Notes: a model not told the origin generated them from the letters alone. A DNA stretch of 21,870 nt from Pseudomonadota bacterium (GCA_011682715.1 JAACEC010000013.1:1-21870), one strand, 5' to 3'; positions 8,383 to 16,224 are shown, counted from the stretch's first letter. Made by a program: numbers and translations.

Positions 8383-8817
8383 ATGGATATTTACGAAATA
8401 ATGGAGATGCTCCCCCACAGATACCCTTTTCTACTTGTTGACAGGATACTTGAAGCGGACAAGGAGCATGTGAAGGCACTTAAAAATGTTACGTTTAACG
8501 AACCGTTTTTTCAAGGACATTTCCCAGGGAAACCGGTTATGCCCGGAGTATTGATAGTTGAGTCCATGGCACAATCCGCCGTCGCTCTCATAGTTAATTT
8601 TATCGAAAGTCCCAAGGATTACCTTTTCTATTTCATGAAAATCGATAAGGTAAAGTTTAGGAAACCCGTTGTCCCCGGTGATACGCTTATTCATAAGATA
8701 AATCTTGTAAAAAAGAGGGGAACCATCGTGGTTGTAAAGGGTAAATCGTATGTGGATGACAAACTCGTTTGTGAAGGTGAATTGACTGCTGTGGCAATAA
8801 AACGAGAAGATAAATGA
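8383..8817 (+). CDS. fabZ: 3-hydroxyacyl-[ACP] dehydratase FabZ
   Basis: 144 residues from ATG 8383, which has GAGGTG at 8371-8376. An in-frame GTG at 8374 overlaps the upstream stop but lies inside that ribosome site. The hot-dog-fold dehydratase motifs are complete: LPHRYPFLLVDRI near the N-terminus, GHFPGKPVMPGVLIVES with the catalytic His46 and Glu60, and a closing strand region with KGKSYVDDKLVCEGEL. FabZ dehydrates 3-hydroxyacyl-ACP in type II fatty acid synthesis and competes with LpxA for the hydroxyacyl-ACP pool, so the fabZ-lpxA coupling (4-base overlap) makes sense. The lpxD gene found between skp and fabZ in E. coli is missing here. Confidence 0.96.
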   Translation: MDIYEIMEMLPHRYPFLLVDRILEADKEHVKALKNVTFNEPFFQGHFPGKPVMPGVLIVESMAQSAVALIVNFIESPKDYLFYFMKIDKVKFRKPVVPGDTLIHKINLVKKRGTIVVVKGKSYVDDKLVCEGELTAVAIKREDK

Positions 8818-9554
8818 TGCGGACCATAGGCGCAAATTTTCGAAAAGGTGATTATTGCAAAATTGACGATAATGTACTGATTGGGGATAACGTTGTTCTT
8901 GGGAGCGGTGTTGTAATTTATAATGATGTTATCATAGGTTCTGATGTATTTATTGCCGATTATTCGGTTATAGGTCTGCGAGTAGGTGGTGAAGAGGGAA
9001 AAGACAGCGGACTGATCATAGGTGACGGTGTTGAGATTTATCCCTATACACTTATTCAATCCGGAAAAGGCGAGAAAAAGACGGAGATAGAGTCCGATGT
9101 GAGAATCTTAGGTCATTCTACGGTAGGATACAACAGTAAGATAAAGAAAGGAGCCATAGTGGCTACGGGAACCATAATAGGGCATGATGTGACCGTAGGG
9201 GATTCGGTAATCATAAATGCCCGTTCATATTTGAAGGCGGGAGTGTCCGTGGGAAAATTAGCACATATAGCAACAATTGCCAGTATAGAATACGATGTTC
9301 TTCCTTTTTCAACGGTAAAGGGTAGTCCACCGTATGTAGAAAATGTAAATATTGCCGGCTTAAAAAAATACGGTTATAGAGAAGAAGATATAGAGGTCAT
9401 TATGAGGGCGTTTGAAATTGTATTTAAGGAAGGGCTCACCGTATCGCAAGCGATAGAAAATTTAGTTTCGAAGATAGACAGGGAATCCGTTATAGCGGAG
9501 ATTGAAGAATTTCTGGGAAACGTTAAAAATACCGGAAGAGGTCTGGTAAAATAG
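8814..9554 (+). CDS. lpxA: Acyl-[ACP]-UDP-N-acetylglucosamine O-acyltransferase (LpxA-type)
   Basis: 246 residues with hexapeptide repeats (I/V-G-x-x-x-x) over about 1-175, folding as a left-handed beta-helix, followed by a helical C-terminal domain (about 178-246). The C-terminal NIAGLKKYGYREEDIEVIMRAF and ending NTGRGLVK match LpxA (E. coli NIEGLKRRGF ... STRGLIR), not LpxD. IIGHDVTVG places His124 at the catalytic histidine site. LpxA adds the first hydroxyacyl chain of lipid A to UDP-GlcNAc. The helix appears about one rung shorter after the catalytic His than in E. coli. An internal loop at about 56-66 (RVGGEEGKDSG) resembles LpxD-like or other acyltransferases, so another sugar acyltransferase is possible but less likely. 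ATG 8814 overlaps the fabZ stop; ATG 8817 would also serve. Confidence 0.86.
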   Translation: MMRTIGANFRKGDYCKIDDNVLIGDNVVLGSGVVIYNDVIIGSDVFIADYSVIGLRVGGEEGKDSGLIIGDGVEIYPYTLIQSGKGEKKTEIESDVRILGHSTVGYNSKIKKGAIVATGTIIGHDVTVGDSVIINARSYLKAGVSVGKLAHIATIASIEYDVLPFSTVKGSPPYVENVNIAGLKKYGYREEDIEVIMRAFEIVFKEGLTVSQAIENLVSKIDRESVIAEIEEFLGNVKNTGRGLVK

Positions 9555-9562
9555 GGGAAGAG

Positions 9563-10903
9563 ATGATCAAATTTTTCAATACTCTATCAGGGAAAAAAGA
9601 GATATTTAAACCGATCAAAGAGGGCAACGTTTCGATTTACGTTTGCGGTATGACAGTGCAAAACAGACCGCATCTCGGGCACATGAGAGCATATATTACG
9701 GCGGATCTCATCAGAAGAGTATTTGAACATAACGGATATACGGTTAAAATGATTCAGAATTTCACCGACATCGATGACAAAATTATCGAGCGATCAAGGG
9801 AGTTCGGTATGGATTATCGTGTCTTCGGCGAGCAATATATCAAAGAGTATATAGACTCCGCAATAAAAATGAATATTCTACAACCCTATTACTACCCGAG
9901 AGCCACTCAGCATATCAATGAAATAATTGATCTTGTTGAGAAATTAATAGAAAAAGGATACGCTTATTTTGTAGACGGGGATGTTTATTACAGAACCGAA
10001 ATGTTTAAGGATTATGGCAAACTCTCAGGGAAGAAGATAGAGGACCTGAGGTCCGGAGCGCGAATTAAAATAAATCCGAAGAAGAAAAATCCTCTTGATT
10101 TTGCCCTGTGGAAAGGGGCAAAAGAGGGAGAACCATACTGGTATTCCCCATGGGGGAAGGGACGACCCGGATGGCATATCGAGTGCTCGGCAATGAGTAT
10201 GAAGTATTTGGGGGAAACATTCGATATTCATGCGGGGGGAACGGACCTTATATTCCCTCACCATGAAAACGAAATCGCTCAGAGCGAAGCGGCTACGGGG
10301 AAAACGTTTGCAAATTACTGGATACACAATGAAATGTTGAGAATAAAGGGTGAAAAGATGTCTAAATCCCTGAGTAATTTTCTTGCGGTAAGTGATATAT
10401 TAAAAGAGGTTTCTCCCAATGCTCTCAGATTGTATTACTACAGAACGCATTTCAGAAGCCCGCTGGAATATGATGAAAACAGCTTGCAGGAGGCATCTAA
10501 CAGTTTTGAAAGAATAGAACGCTTTATATCGAAAAATACATCGGGGAGCGGTTTGGACAACGAACTGTTTGACGGACTTATGAGAAATCTCAACGATAAT
10601 TTTAACTCTCCGAAAACATTAGGTCTCATGTTTGCCGCGATTAAAGATGCAAATAACGGAATTAGAGAAAAATCGACAACTGCAAACACTGTAAAAAAGG
10701 TACTGGAAATTATAGGATTTGATTTAAAAGAGGAGAAAAAAAACGAAATTTCCGACAAGATAATAGATGGTATTGTGGCAATCAGAGATAGAATGAGAGC
10801 CGAAAAGCAATTTCAATATGCTGACATGATAAGAGATGAATTGAATAAACTGAACATAGAGATACTGGATTCAAAAGACGGAACGAAATGGAAAATTAAA
10901 TAG
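9563..10903 (+). CDS. cysS: Cysteinyl-tRNA synthetase
   Basis: 446 residues, close to the ~460 usual for class I CysRS. The HIGH-type motif is PHLGH (36-40) after YVCGMTV. The KMSKS loop is intact (265-269). The zinc that selects cysteine is held by Cys28, Cys208 in GWHIECS, His233 and Glu237 in FPHHENE. The DALR-like helical region and a short C-terminal anticodon-binding segment complete it. It charges tRNA-Cys. ATG 9563 follows a GGGGAAG purine-rich site. It is the only translation gene in this envelope-dominated operon and sits where lpxB would stand in an E. coli-like order. Nothing in the sequence suggests loss of function. Confidence 0.98.
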   Translation: MIKFFNTLSGKKEIFKPIKEGNVSIYVCGMTVQNRPHLGHMRAYITADLIRRVFEHNGYTVKMIQNFTDIDDKIIERSREFGMDYRVFGEQYIKEYIDSAIKMNILQPYYYPRATQHINEIIDLVEKLIEKGYAYFVDGDVYYRTEMFKDYGKLSGKKIEDLRSGARIKINPKKKNPLDFALWKGAKEGEPYWYSPWGKGRPGWHIECSAMSMKYLGETFDIHAGGTDLIFPHHENEIAQSEAATGKTFANYWIHNEMLRIKGEKMSKSLSNFLAVSDILKEVSPNALRLYYYRTHFRSPLEYDENSLQEASNSFERIERFISKNTSGSGLDNELFDGLMRNLNDNFNSPKTLGLMFAAIKDANNGIREKSTTANTVKKVLEIIGFDLKEEKKNEISDKIIDGIVAIRDRMRAEKQFQYADMIRDELNKLNIEILDSKDGTKWKIK

Positions 10904-10914
10904 AGGAGGATGAT

Positions 10915-11640
10915 ATGATAAACAGGAAAGGGAATGCGGCGTTGATAGTATCTTTTATTTTGGCGGCAATAATCGTTATTGGATTGGTCGTACTGATTTC
11001 GGGACCATCGAATATATTCCGGGGAAAGGTAACAAGTCTACCCAATTTTTTCGGATTATCAAAAGATAATGCTATGTTAACGGCGCAACAATTAGGTATT
11101 ATTGTGCAATTCGATTCCACAACCGATGTAAATTTGCCTTTTAATGTTGTTGTTCTTCAAAAGCCGTTTCCCGGGAAAATGGTGAACAAAGGAGATATCG
11201 TTTATCTGACTTTAAATAAAAAGAGCAGTGAGGAATTCCCTATACCGGATTTCCGTAATATGTCCATAGATGACGCAAAATCGGAAATTGCAAAGCTCGG
11301 GCTTGTATTGGGGAAAGTTGAAAGGCAAAAGAGCAGAACTGTTACACCCAACTCCGTTATATCCCAGAATCCTGCTCCGGGTACCATTGTCAAAAAGGGA
11401 GATAAGGTTAATTTCGTTGTTTCGAAAAAAGTGTCATTGTTAAGTGTTGTCCCCCATGTAACCGGGAGGTACTACACCGCAGCAAGAAAAATATTGATAG
11501 ATAGAGGATTTAAAGTTATAATAAGGTACAAAACAGACATAAATTACGATTTTGATCTCGTTTTAAGCCAATACCCTCCAGCAGGTTCAAGAGCTAAAAA
11601 GGGTAGCGTCGTAACAATTTACGTAAATCATGAGCAGTAA
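10915..11640 (+). CDS. Membrane-anchored triple-PASTA protein (first of a tandem pair)
   Basis: 241 residues: a short basic N-terminus, one transmembrane helix (about 9-29) and three PASTA repeats (about 38-101, 107-170, 176-238). Each repeat shows the pattern P-x-F/V-x-G-x-x...A...L...G followed by V..Q.P.PG..V.KG..V....S, for example SQNPAPGTIVKKGDKV. There is no kinase or transpeptidase domain. PASTA domains elsewhere bind muropeptides or beta-lactams in PknB-type kinases and PBPs. By inference this protein stands in the periplasm and may sense or bind peptidoglycan. A strong GAGGAGG site (10904-10910) precedes the ATG. It overlaps its paralogue by 11 bases. The exact ligand and role are unknown. 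Confidence 0.9.
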   Translation: MINRKGNAALIVSFILAAIIVIGLVVLISGPSNIFRGKVTSLPNFFGLSKDNAMLTAQQLGIIVQFDSTTDVNLPFNVVVLQKPFPGKMVNKGDIVYLTLNKKSSEEFPIPDFRNMSIDDAKSEIAKLGLVLGKVERQKSRTVTPNSVISQNPAPGTIVKKGDKVNFVVSKKVSLLSVVPHVTGRYYTAARKILIDRGFKVIIRYKTDINYDFDLVLSQYPPAGSRAKKGSVVTIYVNHEQ

Positions 11641-12373
11641 GAAAAAGAAAAACATTTCATTCCTGGTGTATTTTCTTATTATTGCAGTGTCATTTGTGGC
11701 GGGGTTTATTATTGTAAATTATTTGATTATGCCTATGGTTGTGGGAAAAGGGGAAGATATTTCCGTACCCGCATTAATCGGTCTTGATTTGAAGGATGCA
11801 CAACGCGTAGTGAAAAACAACAGTTTGATTTTCAATATTGCGGGATATCAATACGACACATTGTACCAGAAGGACAAAGTTATTTTTCAGGATCCCAAAC
11901 CGGATAATATTTTGAAAAAAGGACGAAAAGTTTCCGTTATAGTTTCCATGGGAGCAAAGTCATATACAATGCCATATATACAAGGTATACCGTTGAAGAA
12001 CGGGCTTGCTGTACTAAAAAAAATGAACATAACCAACGGAACAAACAAGATCTACACGTCATCCGATTCCTTTCCCAAGGATTATATCGTTTCCACAATT
12101 CCCAGGAGCGACGAAACAATAGATCCCGGTTCCATGATTACGATTTTTGTAAGTAAGGGTAGCGAATCGGACACATTGCAGATGCCGAATCTTATCGGTT
12201 TGAATCTAAAAATGGTCGTTGATACGATTAAGAGTCTGAATTTGATATTGACGGGAGTGGATTCCGATACAACGGTAGACAGCCTTATGAGCAAGGTAAT
12301 ACTTCAGTACCCCGAAGATGGGACAAAACTCTCCCCGGGGGATAGCGTAAGCATTGTTACGAGGAGGGAGTGA
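11630..12373 (+). CDS. Membrane-anchored triple-PASTA protein (second of a tandem pair)
   Basis: 247 residues with the same plan as its upstream neighbour: a Lys-rich cytoplasmic start (KKKKN), one transmembrane helix (about 10-37) and three PASTA repeats (about 43-107, 111-176, 184-245), for example VPALIGLDLKDAQ and MPNLIGLNLKMVVDTIKSL. The two proteins are clearly related in layout but divergent in sequence, so the duplication is old. The ATG lies inside the end of the upstream gene with no obvious ribosome site of its own, suggesting translational coupling. It overlaps rpe by 4 bases. No enzymatic domain is visible, and I do not know the specific function. Confidence 0.9.
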   Translation: MSSKKKKNISFLVYFLIIAVSFVAGFIIVNYLIMPMVVGKGEDISVPALIGLDLKDAQRVVKNNSLIFNIAGYQYDTLYQKDKVIFQDPKPDNILKKGRKVSVIVSMGAKSYTMPYIQGIPLKNGLAVLKKMNITNGTNKIYTSSDSFPKDYIVSTIPRSDETIDPGSMITIFVSKGSESDTLQMPNLIGLNLKMVVDTIKSLNLILTGVDSDTTVDSLMSKVILQYPEDGTKLSPGDSVSIVTRRE

Positions 12374-12999
12374 CGAATTTGGTGGCTCCCTCGATACTTT
12401 CAGCTAATTTCTCCTGCCTTCGGGAAGATATTGAGATGTTGGAGAAAGGTGGAGCGGACATTGTCCACATAGATGTGATGGACGGGCATTTCGTTCCGAA
12501 TCTTACCATTGGTCCGGTAGTTGTTTCTTCGCTTAGAAAAATCACCGAATTGCCATTTGACTGTCATCTTATGATTGATGAACCGGATAGGTATTTCAAG
12601 CGATTTCTCGATATAGGGATTCAGTACATCTCTATGCATATGGAACTTGAAGACAAGATAGAAAAGTGTATTGAAATAACGAGGAGCTACGATACGAAAT
12701 TCGGCCTTGCCATTAATCCCGAAACGCCGGTGGAGAAATTGATTCCTTATTTTGACCGTGTGGATTTTGTGCTTGTTATGACTGTTCATCCTGGTTTCAG
12801 CGGACAAACGTTTATGGGAAATGCATCATTTAAGATCAAAAAATTGAGAGATATGGGATTCGGTGGGATAATTGAAGTGGACGGGGGGATAAATGCGGAA
12901 AACGCCTCAAAAGTTAGAAAGATGGGAGCAGACATACTCGTGGCGGGTCATTTTGTATTCGATAATAATGTGGAAAAAGCAATAAAAATGTTGAGGTGA
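12370..12999 (+). CDS. rpe: Ribulose-phosphate 3-epimerase
   Basis: 209-residue TIM barrel of the pentose phosphate pathway, interconverting ribulose-5-phosphate and xylulose-5-phosphate. It begins with the typical VAPSILSANF. Metal ligands are His33, Asp35 (in HIDVMDG), His66 (CHLMID) and Asp171 (EVDGGIN); Asp35 and Asp171 are the acid/base pair. MTVHPGFSGQ carries the mobile loop. The usual phosphate-binding VAGSAIF reads VAGHFVF (His194 for Ser), a modest departure. The start is uncertain. GTG 12370 overlaps the previous stop, but the GAGGAGGG site at 12361-12368 is very close to it. TTG 12379, giving MVAPSIL, would have better spacing and a more family-like N-terminus. Confidence 0.96.
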   Translation: MTNLVAPSILSANFSCLREDIEMLEKGGADIVHIDVMDGHFVPNLTIGPVVVSSLRKITELPFDCHLMIDEPDRYFKRFLDIGIQYISMHMELEDKIEKCIEITRSYDTKFGLAINPETPVEKLIPYFDRVDFVLVMTVHPGFSGQTFMGNASFKIKKLRDMGFGGIIEVDGGINAENASKVRKMGADILVAGHFVFDNNVEKAIKMLR

Positions 13000-13001
13000 T
13001 T

Positions 13002-14534
13002 ATGGACAAGATAATTATTCTCGATTTCGGTTCGCAATACACACAGTTGATAGCTAGAAAGATAAGAGAATCGAAAATTTACTCGGAAATTGTTCCGTTT
13101 AGTATAGATATCGATAGATTAAAGGCAATGAATCCTAAGGGGATTGTTTTATCCGGAGGTCCGGCTAGTGTATATGAAGATAATGCTCCCCATGCGGATA
13201 AGAAGATTTTCGAAATGGGGATTCCAATATTGGGAATCTGTTACGGCATGCAAGAAATAACCGCTCAGTTCGGTGGTAAAGTCGTTGAAGCGACGGCAAA
13301 GGAATACGGAAAAGCAGCGTTGAAAATTGACGGTTTTTCCGTATTACTCGAGGGGATTGAAAACAATTCTGTTGTTTGGATGAGTCACGGAGATAAAGTT
13401 ACCGTAATTCCCGATGGGTTCAAATCGGTAGCCCATACGGATAATTCGGAATATGCAGTCATAGAGAACCTTGAAAGGAGAATATGGGGAATCCAGTTCC
13501 ATCCCGAGGTACATCATTCGGAGCGAGGAATGGACGTGCTGCATAATTTTATCACTAAAATCTGTCATGCCGAAAAGGGTTGGAGCATGGAGAAATTCAT
13601 TGAAAACCAAATCAATGAGATCAGAAAGCGTGTCGGAAATGATAAGGTAATTTTAGGATTATCCGGCGGAGTTGACTCCACCGTTACCTGTTTTTTGTTA
13701 AAAAAGGCACTTGGAGACAATTTATATTCAATCTATATCGATACGGGAATGATGAGGAAGGGAGAAACGAATTTAATCAATAGTACATTCCGTCCTCTCC
13801 TCGGAGATCATTATGTCTCCATAAACGAGAGCAAATTATTTATAGAGCGTTTGAAGGGAATAGAAAACCCCGAAAAGAAGAGAAAAATTATAGGGGAAAC
13901 ATTTATCCGGCTATTCGAGAGAACGTCTGCGAAATTCAAAAACGTAAAATATTTGGCACAAGGGACACTGTATCCCGATGTCATAGAATCCGTTTCGGTA
14001 CTCGGACCTTCCAAGACAATTAAGAGTCATCACAATGTGGGAGGGTTACCGGAGAAGATGAGTCTGAAACTTATCGAACCGCTGAGAATGCTGTTCAAGG
14101 ATGAAGTCAGAGAACTGGGTAAATTACTTGGAGTTCCCGATAAAATCATAAGAAGACATCCGTTTCCGGGACCGGGGCTTGCCATAAGAATTATAGGGAA
14201 TATTACGGAAAGCGATTTAAGTATACTTCGTGAAGCTGATGCCATACTGCTCGAAGAACTCGAAAAAAACGGTCTTTACGATGAAATATGGCAGGCGTTC
14301 GTTGTTCTTCTTCCGGTAAAGAGTGTAGGAGTGATGGGAGATAACAGGACATACGAAAAGGTGGCGGCAATAAGAGCCGTAGTCAGCGTAGACGGAATGA
14401 CGGCGAATTTTTATCACCTCCCGTACGAGATAATGGAAAAAATTTCAGATAGAATAATCAACGAGGTTAGTGGAATCAATCGTGTTGTTTATGATGTAAG
14501 CTCGAAGCCACCTTCAACCATAGAATGGGAGTAG
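13002..14534 (+). CDS. guaA: GMP synthase (glutamine-hydrolysing)
   Basis: 510 residues from ATG 13002, preferred over in-frame GTG 12996 because GAGGTGA (12993-12999) serves as its ribosome site. The N-terminal class I glutamine amidotransferase domain carries the triad Cys80 (GICYGMQ), His167 and Glu169 (FHPEVHH). The ATP-pyrophosphatase domain follows with its P-loop SGGVDS (221-226), then the GuaA dimerisation domain ending in the family-typical KPPSTIEWE. It converts XMP to GMP in purine synthesis. The following reading frame stays open in the same phase after the TAG stop; see the DUF4342 entry. Confidence 0.985.
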   Translation: MDKIIILDFGSQYTQLIARKIRESKIYSEIVPFSIDIDRLKAMNPKGIVLSGGPASVYEDNAPHADKKIFEMGIPILGICYGMQEITAQFGGKVVEATAKEYGKAALKIDGFSVLLEGIENNSVVWMSHGDKVTVIPDGFKSVAHTDNSEYAVIENLERRIWGIQFHPEVHHSERGMDVLHNFITKICHAEKGWSMEKFIENQINEIRKRVGNDKVILGLSGGVDSTVTCFLLKKALGDNLYSIYIDTGMMRKGETNLINSTFRPLLGDHYVSINESKLFIERLKGIENPEKKRKIIGETFIRLFERTSAKFKNVKYLAQGTLYPDVIESVSVLGPSKTIKSHHNVGGLPEKMSLKLIEPLRMLFKDEVRELGKLLGVPDKIIRRHPFPGPGLAIRIIGNITESDLSILREADAILLEELEKNGLYDEIWQAFVVLLPVKSVGVMGDNRTYEKVAAIRAVVSVDGMTANFYHLPYEIMEKISDRIINEVSGINRVVYDVSSKPPSTIEWE

Positions 14535-14588
14535 AGCACGGATAAAAAGCACGAATGGAAAAAAGAGATTAAGATAGCAACCGGGGAA

Positions 14589-14813
14589 TTGATTAGCAAG
14601 ATTAAGGAATTGCTCAAAGCGGGGAATGTAAGGCATTTGATAATAAAGGACATGAACGGCAAAACTATTGTTGAAATCCCTTTAAATACCGGGATTGTCA
14701 TAAGTGGAGTCGTTACGCTGATGTCACCTCTTCTTGCCGTATTGGGAGCTCTTACAGGAGTGTTCGCCAAGGTAAGAGTTGAAATAATCAGAGCGAAAAA
14801 CAGCGATAATTAA
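14589..14813 (+). CDS. DUF4342-family small membrane-associated protein (start uncertain)
   Basis: The C-terminal region SKIKELLKAGNVRHLIIKDMNGKTIVEIPLNTG, a hydrophobic segment (VVTLMSPLLAVLGALTGVFA) and a closing basic strand match the DUF4342 pattern as I remember it: helix, GNV-R/T-x-I-x-(I/V)-K, IP-(V/L)-T-x-G, membrane-like segment, E-V/I-x-R. The function is unknown. The first usable start is TTG 14589, giving 74 residues, but family-like sequence (HEWKKEIKIATGEL) is encoded in frame just upstream, from about 14550, back to the guaA TAG at 14532-14534. No ATG, GTG or TTG lies in that upstream part. A GAT-level one-base change near 14540 would connect it to ATG 14525 in another frame. 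The 3' end overlaps the convergent MFS gene by four bases. Confidence 0.72.
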   Translation: MISKIKELLKAGNVRHLIIKDMNGKTIVEIPLNTGIVISGVVTLMSPLLAVLGALTGVFAKVRVEIIRAKNSDN

Positions 14814-16156
14814 GTTCTTTCTGCTGTGATTTTTCTTATAAAATACAACATATAACTAAACAGCATCAATGAGCCGTAAATCCCGAAAGATGAAAGTTGG
14901 TTCGTAAATTTATCGTATATGAATCCGGCAATGATCGGTCCGATTATAGATCCTGTATTTTCAATGGCGTTAATGTAACCGATAAGGCTGTTGAAGTTTT
15001 CGTTATCGCGATTTATCAAAACTCTCAAAACGGGTCTGAACGATTTTAATCCGATGTACATCAATATTAATGAAAGAATCACGGCACCTATGCTCCATGC
15101 AAAGGAAAGAATTATCGTTGCTGCGAATGTGAGGGCGAAGATAACGGGTAGTATAAACCGTTCGTTTCCCCTGTCGACAATATGAGAGATGAGGTAGATA
15201 AAGGGGAATGAAATGATATTTGTGACAAATAGAATAAGGCTTATATCCTTTAATGTACTTCCAAAATGTTCCTTTAAATAGAGAATCAGAATTGAATTGG
15301 ATGTGGTGAGAATCGCTCCTCCGAGCATTGCGGCAAATAGCAGTATCATTGTAGATACTGCCATCTTTTTGTTGTTTTTAACCTCTTTCGGTGATTCTAC
15401 CGTTTTCTTTTCGGTGCTCAGGAAGAAGGAAGAAATAACGGGGATCGTCATGAATATACTTGCAATTATAAACAGGAAAGGATACTGTCCGTTCTCGGGT
15501 ATATGCATGTAATCGTTAAGCATCAGGATAAAAACGGGGAGAAGTAGTTTCGAGAGAAAACCGCCGACATTGCCGAAGATATAGTAAAGGGACATTGTTC
15601 TTGCCTCTTCGCCCTTTTTAGCTGATTTTATAGTTAAGTATTGGGCGGATGGCCATATGACTCCGTTCACGAGACCGTGAATAAACCGCAGTGTAATTAT
15701 ATAACCGTATACGGGGATAAGTGCATATGCTGCGGTGAGTACTGCCATAAAAGGAGAAAATATTTTTATGCTGTTTCCTCGACTTATTTTGATTTTTTTC
15801 AGGAAATCTCCCGAGAAAAGAGAGGTCAATGCCCGTGACAGCATAAAAACCGAGGAGACGAGTCCTACCATTACACCTGTCGCTCCCATTGATCTTACAT
15901 AAAGCGGCAGAATAGGGCTTATAATACCGAAACCCATAGTTCCTGTAAATGCAATGAATATGAGAATGGCTGTGTTTTTGTTGCGTTTCATGAATCGGAT
16001 TATATACGCAAGTGCCAAAATGTCAAATAATCCCGATTCATATATTTCTTCTACAAGATAGTCAACATATATATTTGCTATCCTTAAACTTGTGAGTGTG
16101 TCCATTTTCCATTTGTCAGGTGGTATGGACATACTTTGGTAGATAGGTACGGACAT
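14810..16156 (-). CDS. Major facilitator superfamily transporter with an atypical N-terminal extension
   Basis: The core, about 393 residues from a Met at 15991, has the 12-helix MFS pattern. Helix 1 is NTAILIFIAFTGTMGFGIISPILPLYV. A motif-A-like loop follows (SSVFMLSRALTSLFSGDFLKK), then a charged central loop with KKTVESPKEVKNNKK between the two six-helix halves, and the last helix LMLFSYMLYFIRK. Substrate is not deducible; drug efflux or metabolite export are both common for this type. The frame extends upstream through a soluble-looking segment (MSVPIYQSMSIPPDKWK... ILALAYIIRF). ATG 16156 has a plausible AAAGGATGG site, whereas the Met at 15991 has none. ATG 16165 is also in frame but lies within that site. 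The extended start falls inside one arm of a 23-bp inverted repeat, so the extension may come from an insertion. The gene converges on the DUF4342 gene. Confidence 0.87.
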   Translation of the reverse strand: MSVPIYQSMSIPPDKWKMDTLTSLRIANIYVDYLVEEIYESGLFDILALAYIIRFMKRNKNTAILIFIAFTGTMGFGIISPILPLYVRSMGATGVMVGLVSSVFMLSRALTSLFSGDFLKKIKISRGNSIKIFSPFMAVLTAAYALIPVYGYIITLRFIHGLVNGVIWPSAQYLTIKSAKKGEEARTMSLYYIFGNVGGFLSKLLLPVFILMLNDYMHIPENGQYPFLFIIASIFMTIPVISSFFLSTEKKTVESPKEVKNNKKMAVSTMILLFAAMLGGAILTTSNSILILYLKEHFGSTLKDISLILFVTNIISFPFIYLISHIVDRGNERFILPVIFALTFAATIILSFAWSIGAVILSLILMYIGLKSFRPVLRVLINRDNENFNSLIGYINAIENTGSIIGPIIAGFIYDKFTNQLSSFGIYGSLMLFSYMLYFIRKITAERT

Positions 16157-16161
16157 ATTTA
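16123..16161. repeat. Left arm of a 23-bp inverted repeat plus a related palindromic motif
   Basis: Positions 16139-16161 are the perfect reverse complement of 17837-17859 (23 of 23 bases). Immediately to the left, GTATGGACATAC (16123-16134) is a palindrome around GA and a near-copy of GTACGGACATAT (16147-16158) inside the arm, with centres 24 bases apart. TGTCCAT (16099-16105) is a further partial copy in inverse orientation. Repeated short motifs next to a terminal repeat are typical of transposon ends bound by transposase, but they could also be operator sites, because the arm lies between the MFS start and a plus-strand promoter. Confidence 0.75.
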
Positions 16162-16172
16162 CCATCCTTTTA

Positions 16173-16201
16173 TTGACATCTTGGTGAAAAAAGTATATTT
16201 T
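16173..16201 (+). promoter_or_regulatory. Sigma70-type promoter upstream of a broken short reading frame
   Basis: TTGACA (16173-16178) and TATTTT (16196-16201) are separated by 17 bases. A GGGAGGT ribosome site (16214-16220) and a GTG start (16225) follow downstream. The box spacing and the following translation signals make this a credible promoter, close to the inverted-repeat arm on its left. Confidence 0.55.
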
Positions 16202-16224
16202 GATAAAAAGAAAGGGAGGTAATT

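Noticed and set aside
8431..9059. Minus-strand open frames across fabZ and lpxA
   Set aside because: Both plus-strand genes have complete active-site motifs and tight coupling, and the opposing frames match no recognisable family.
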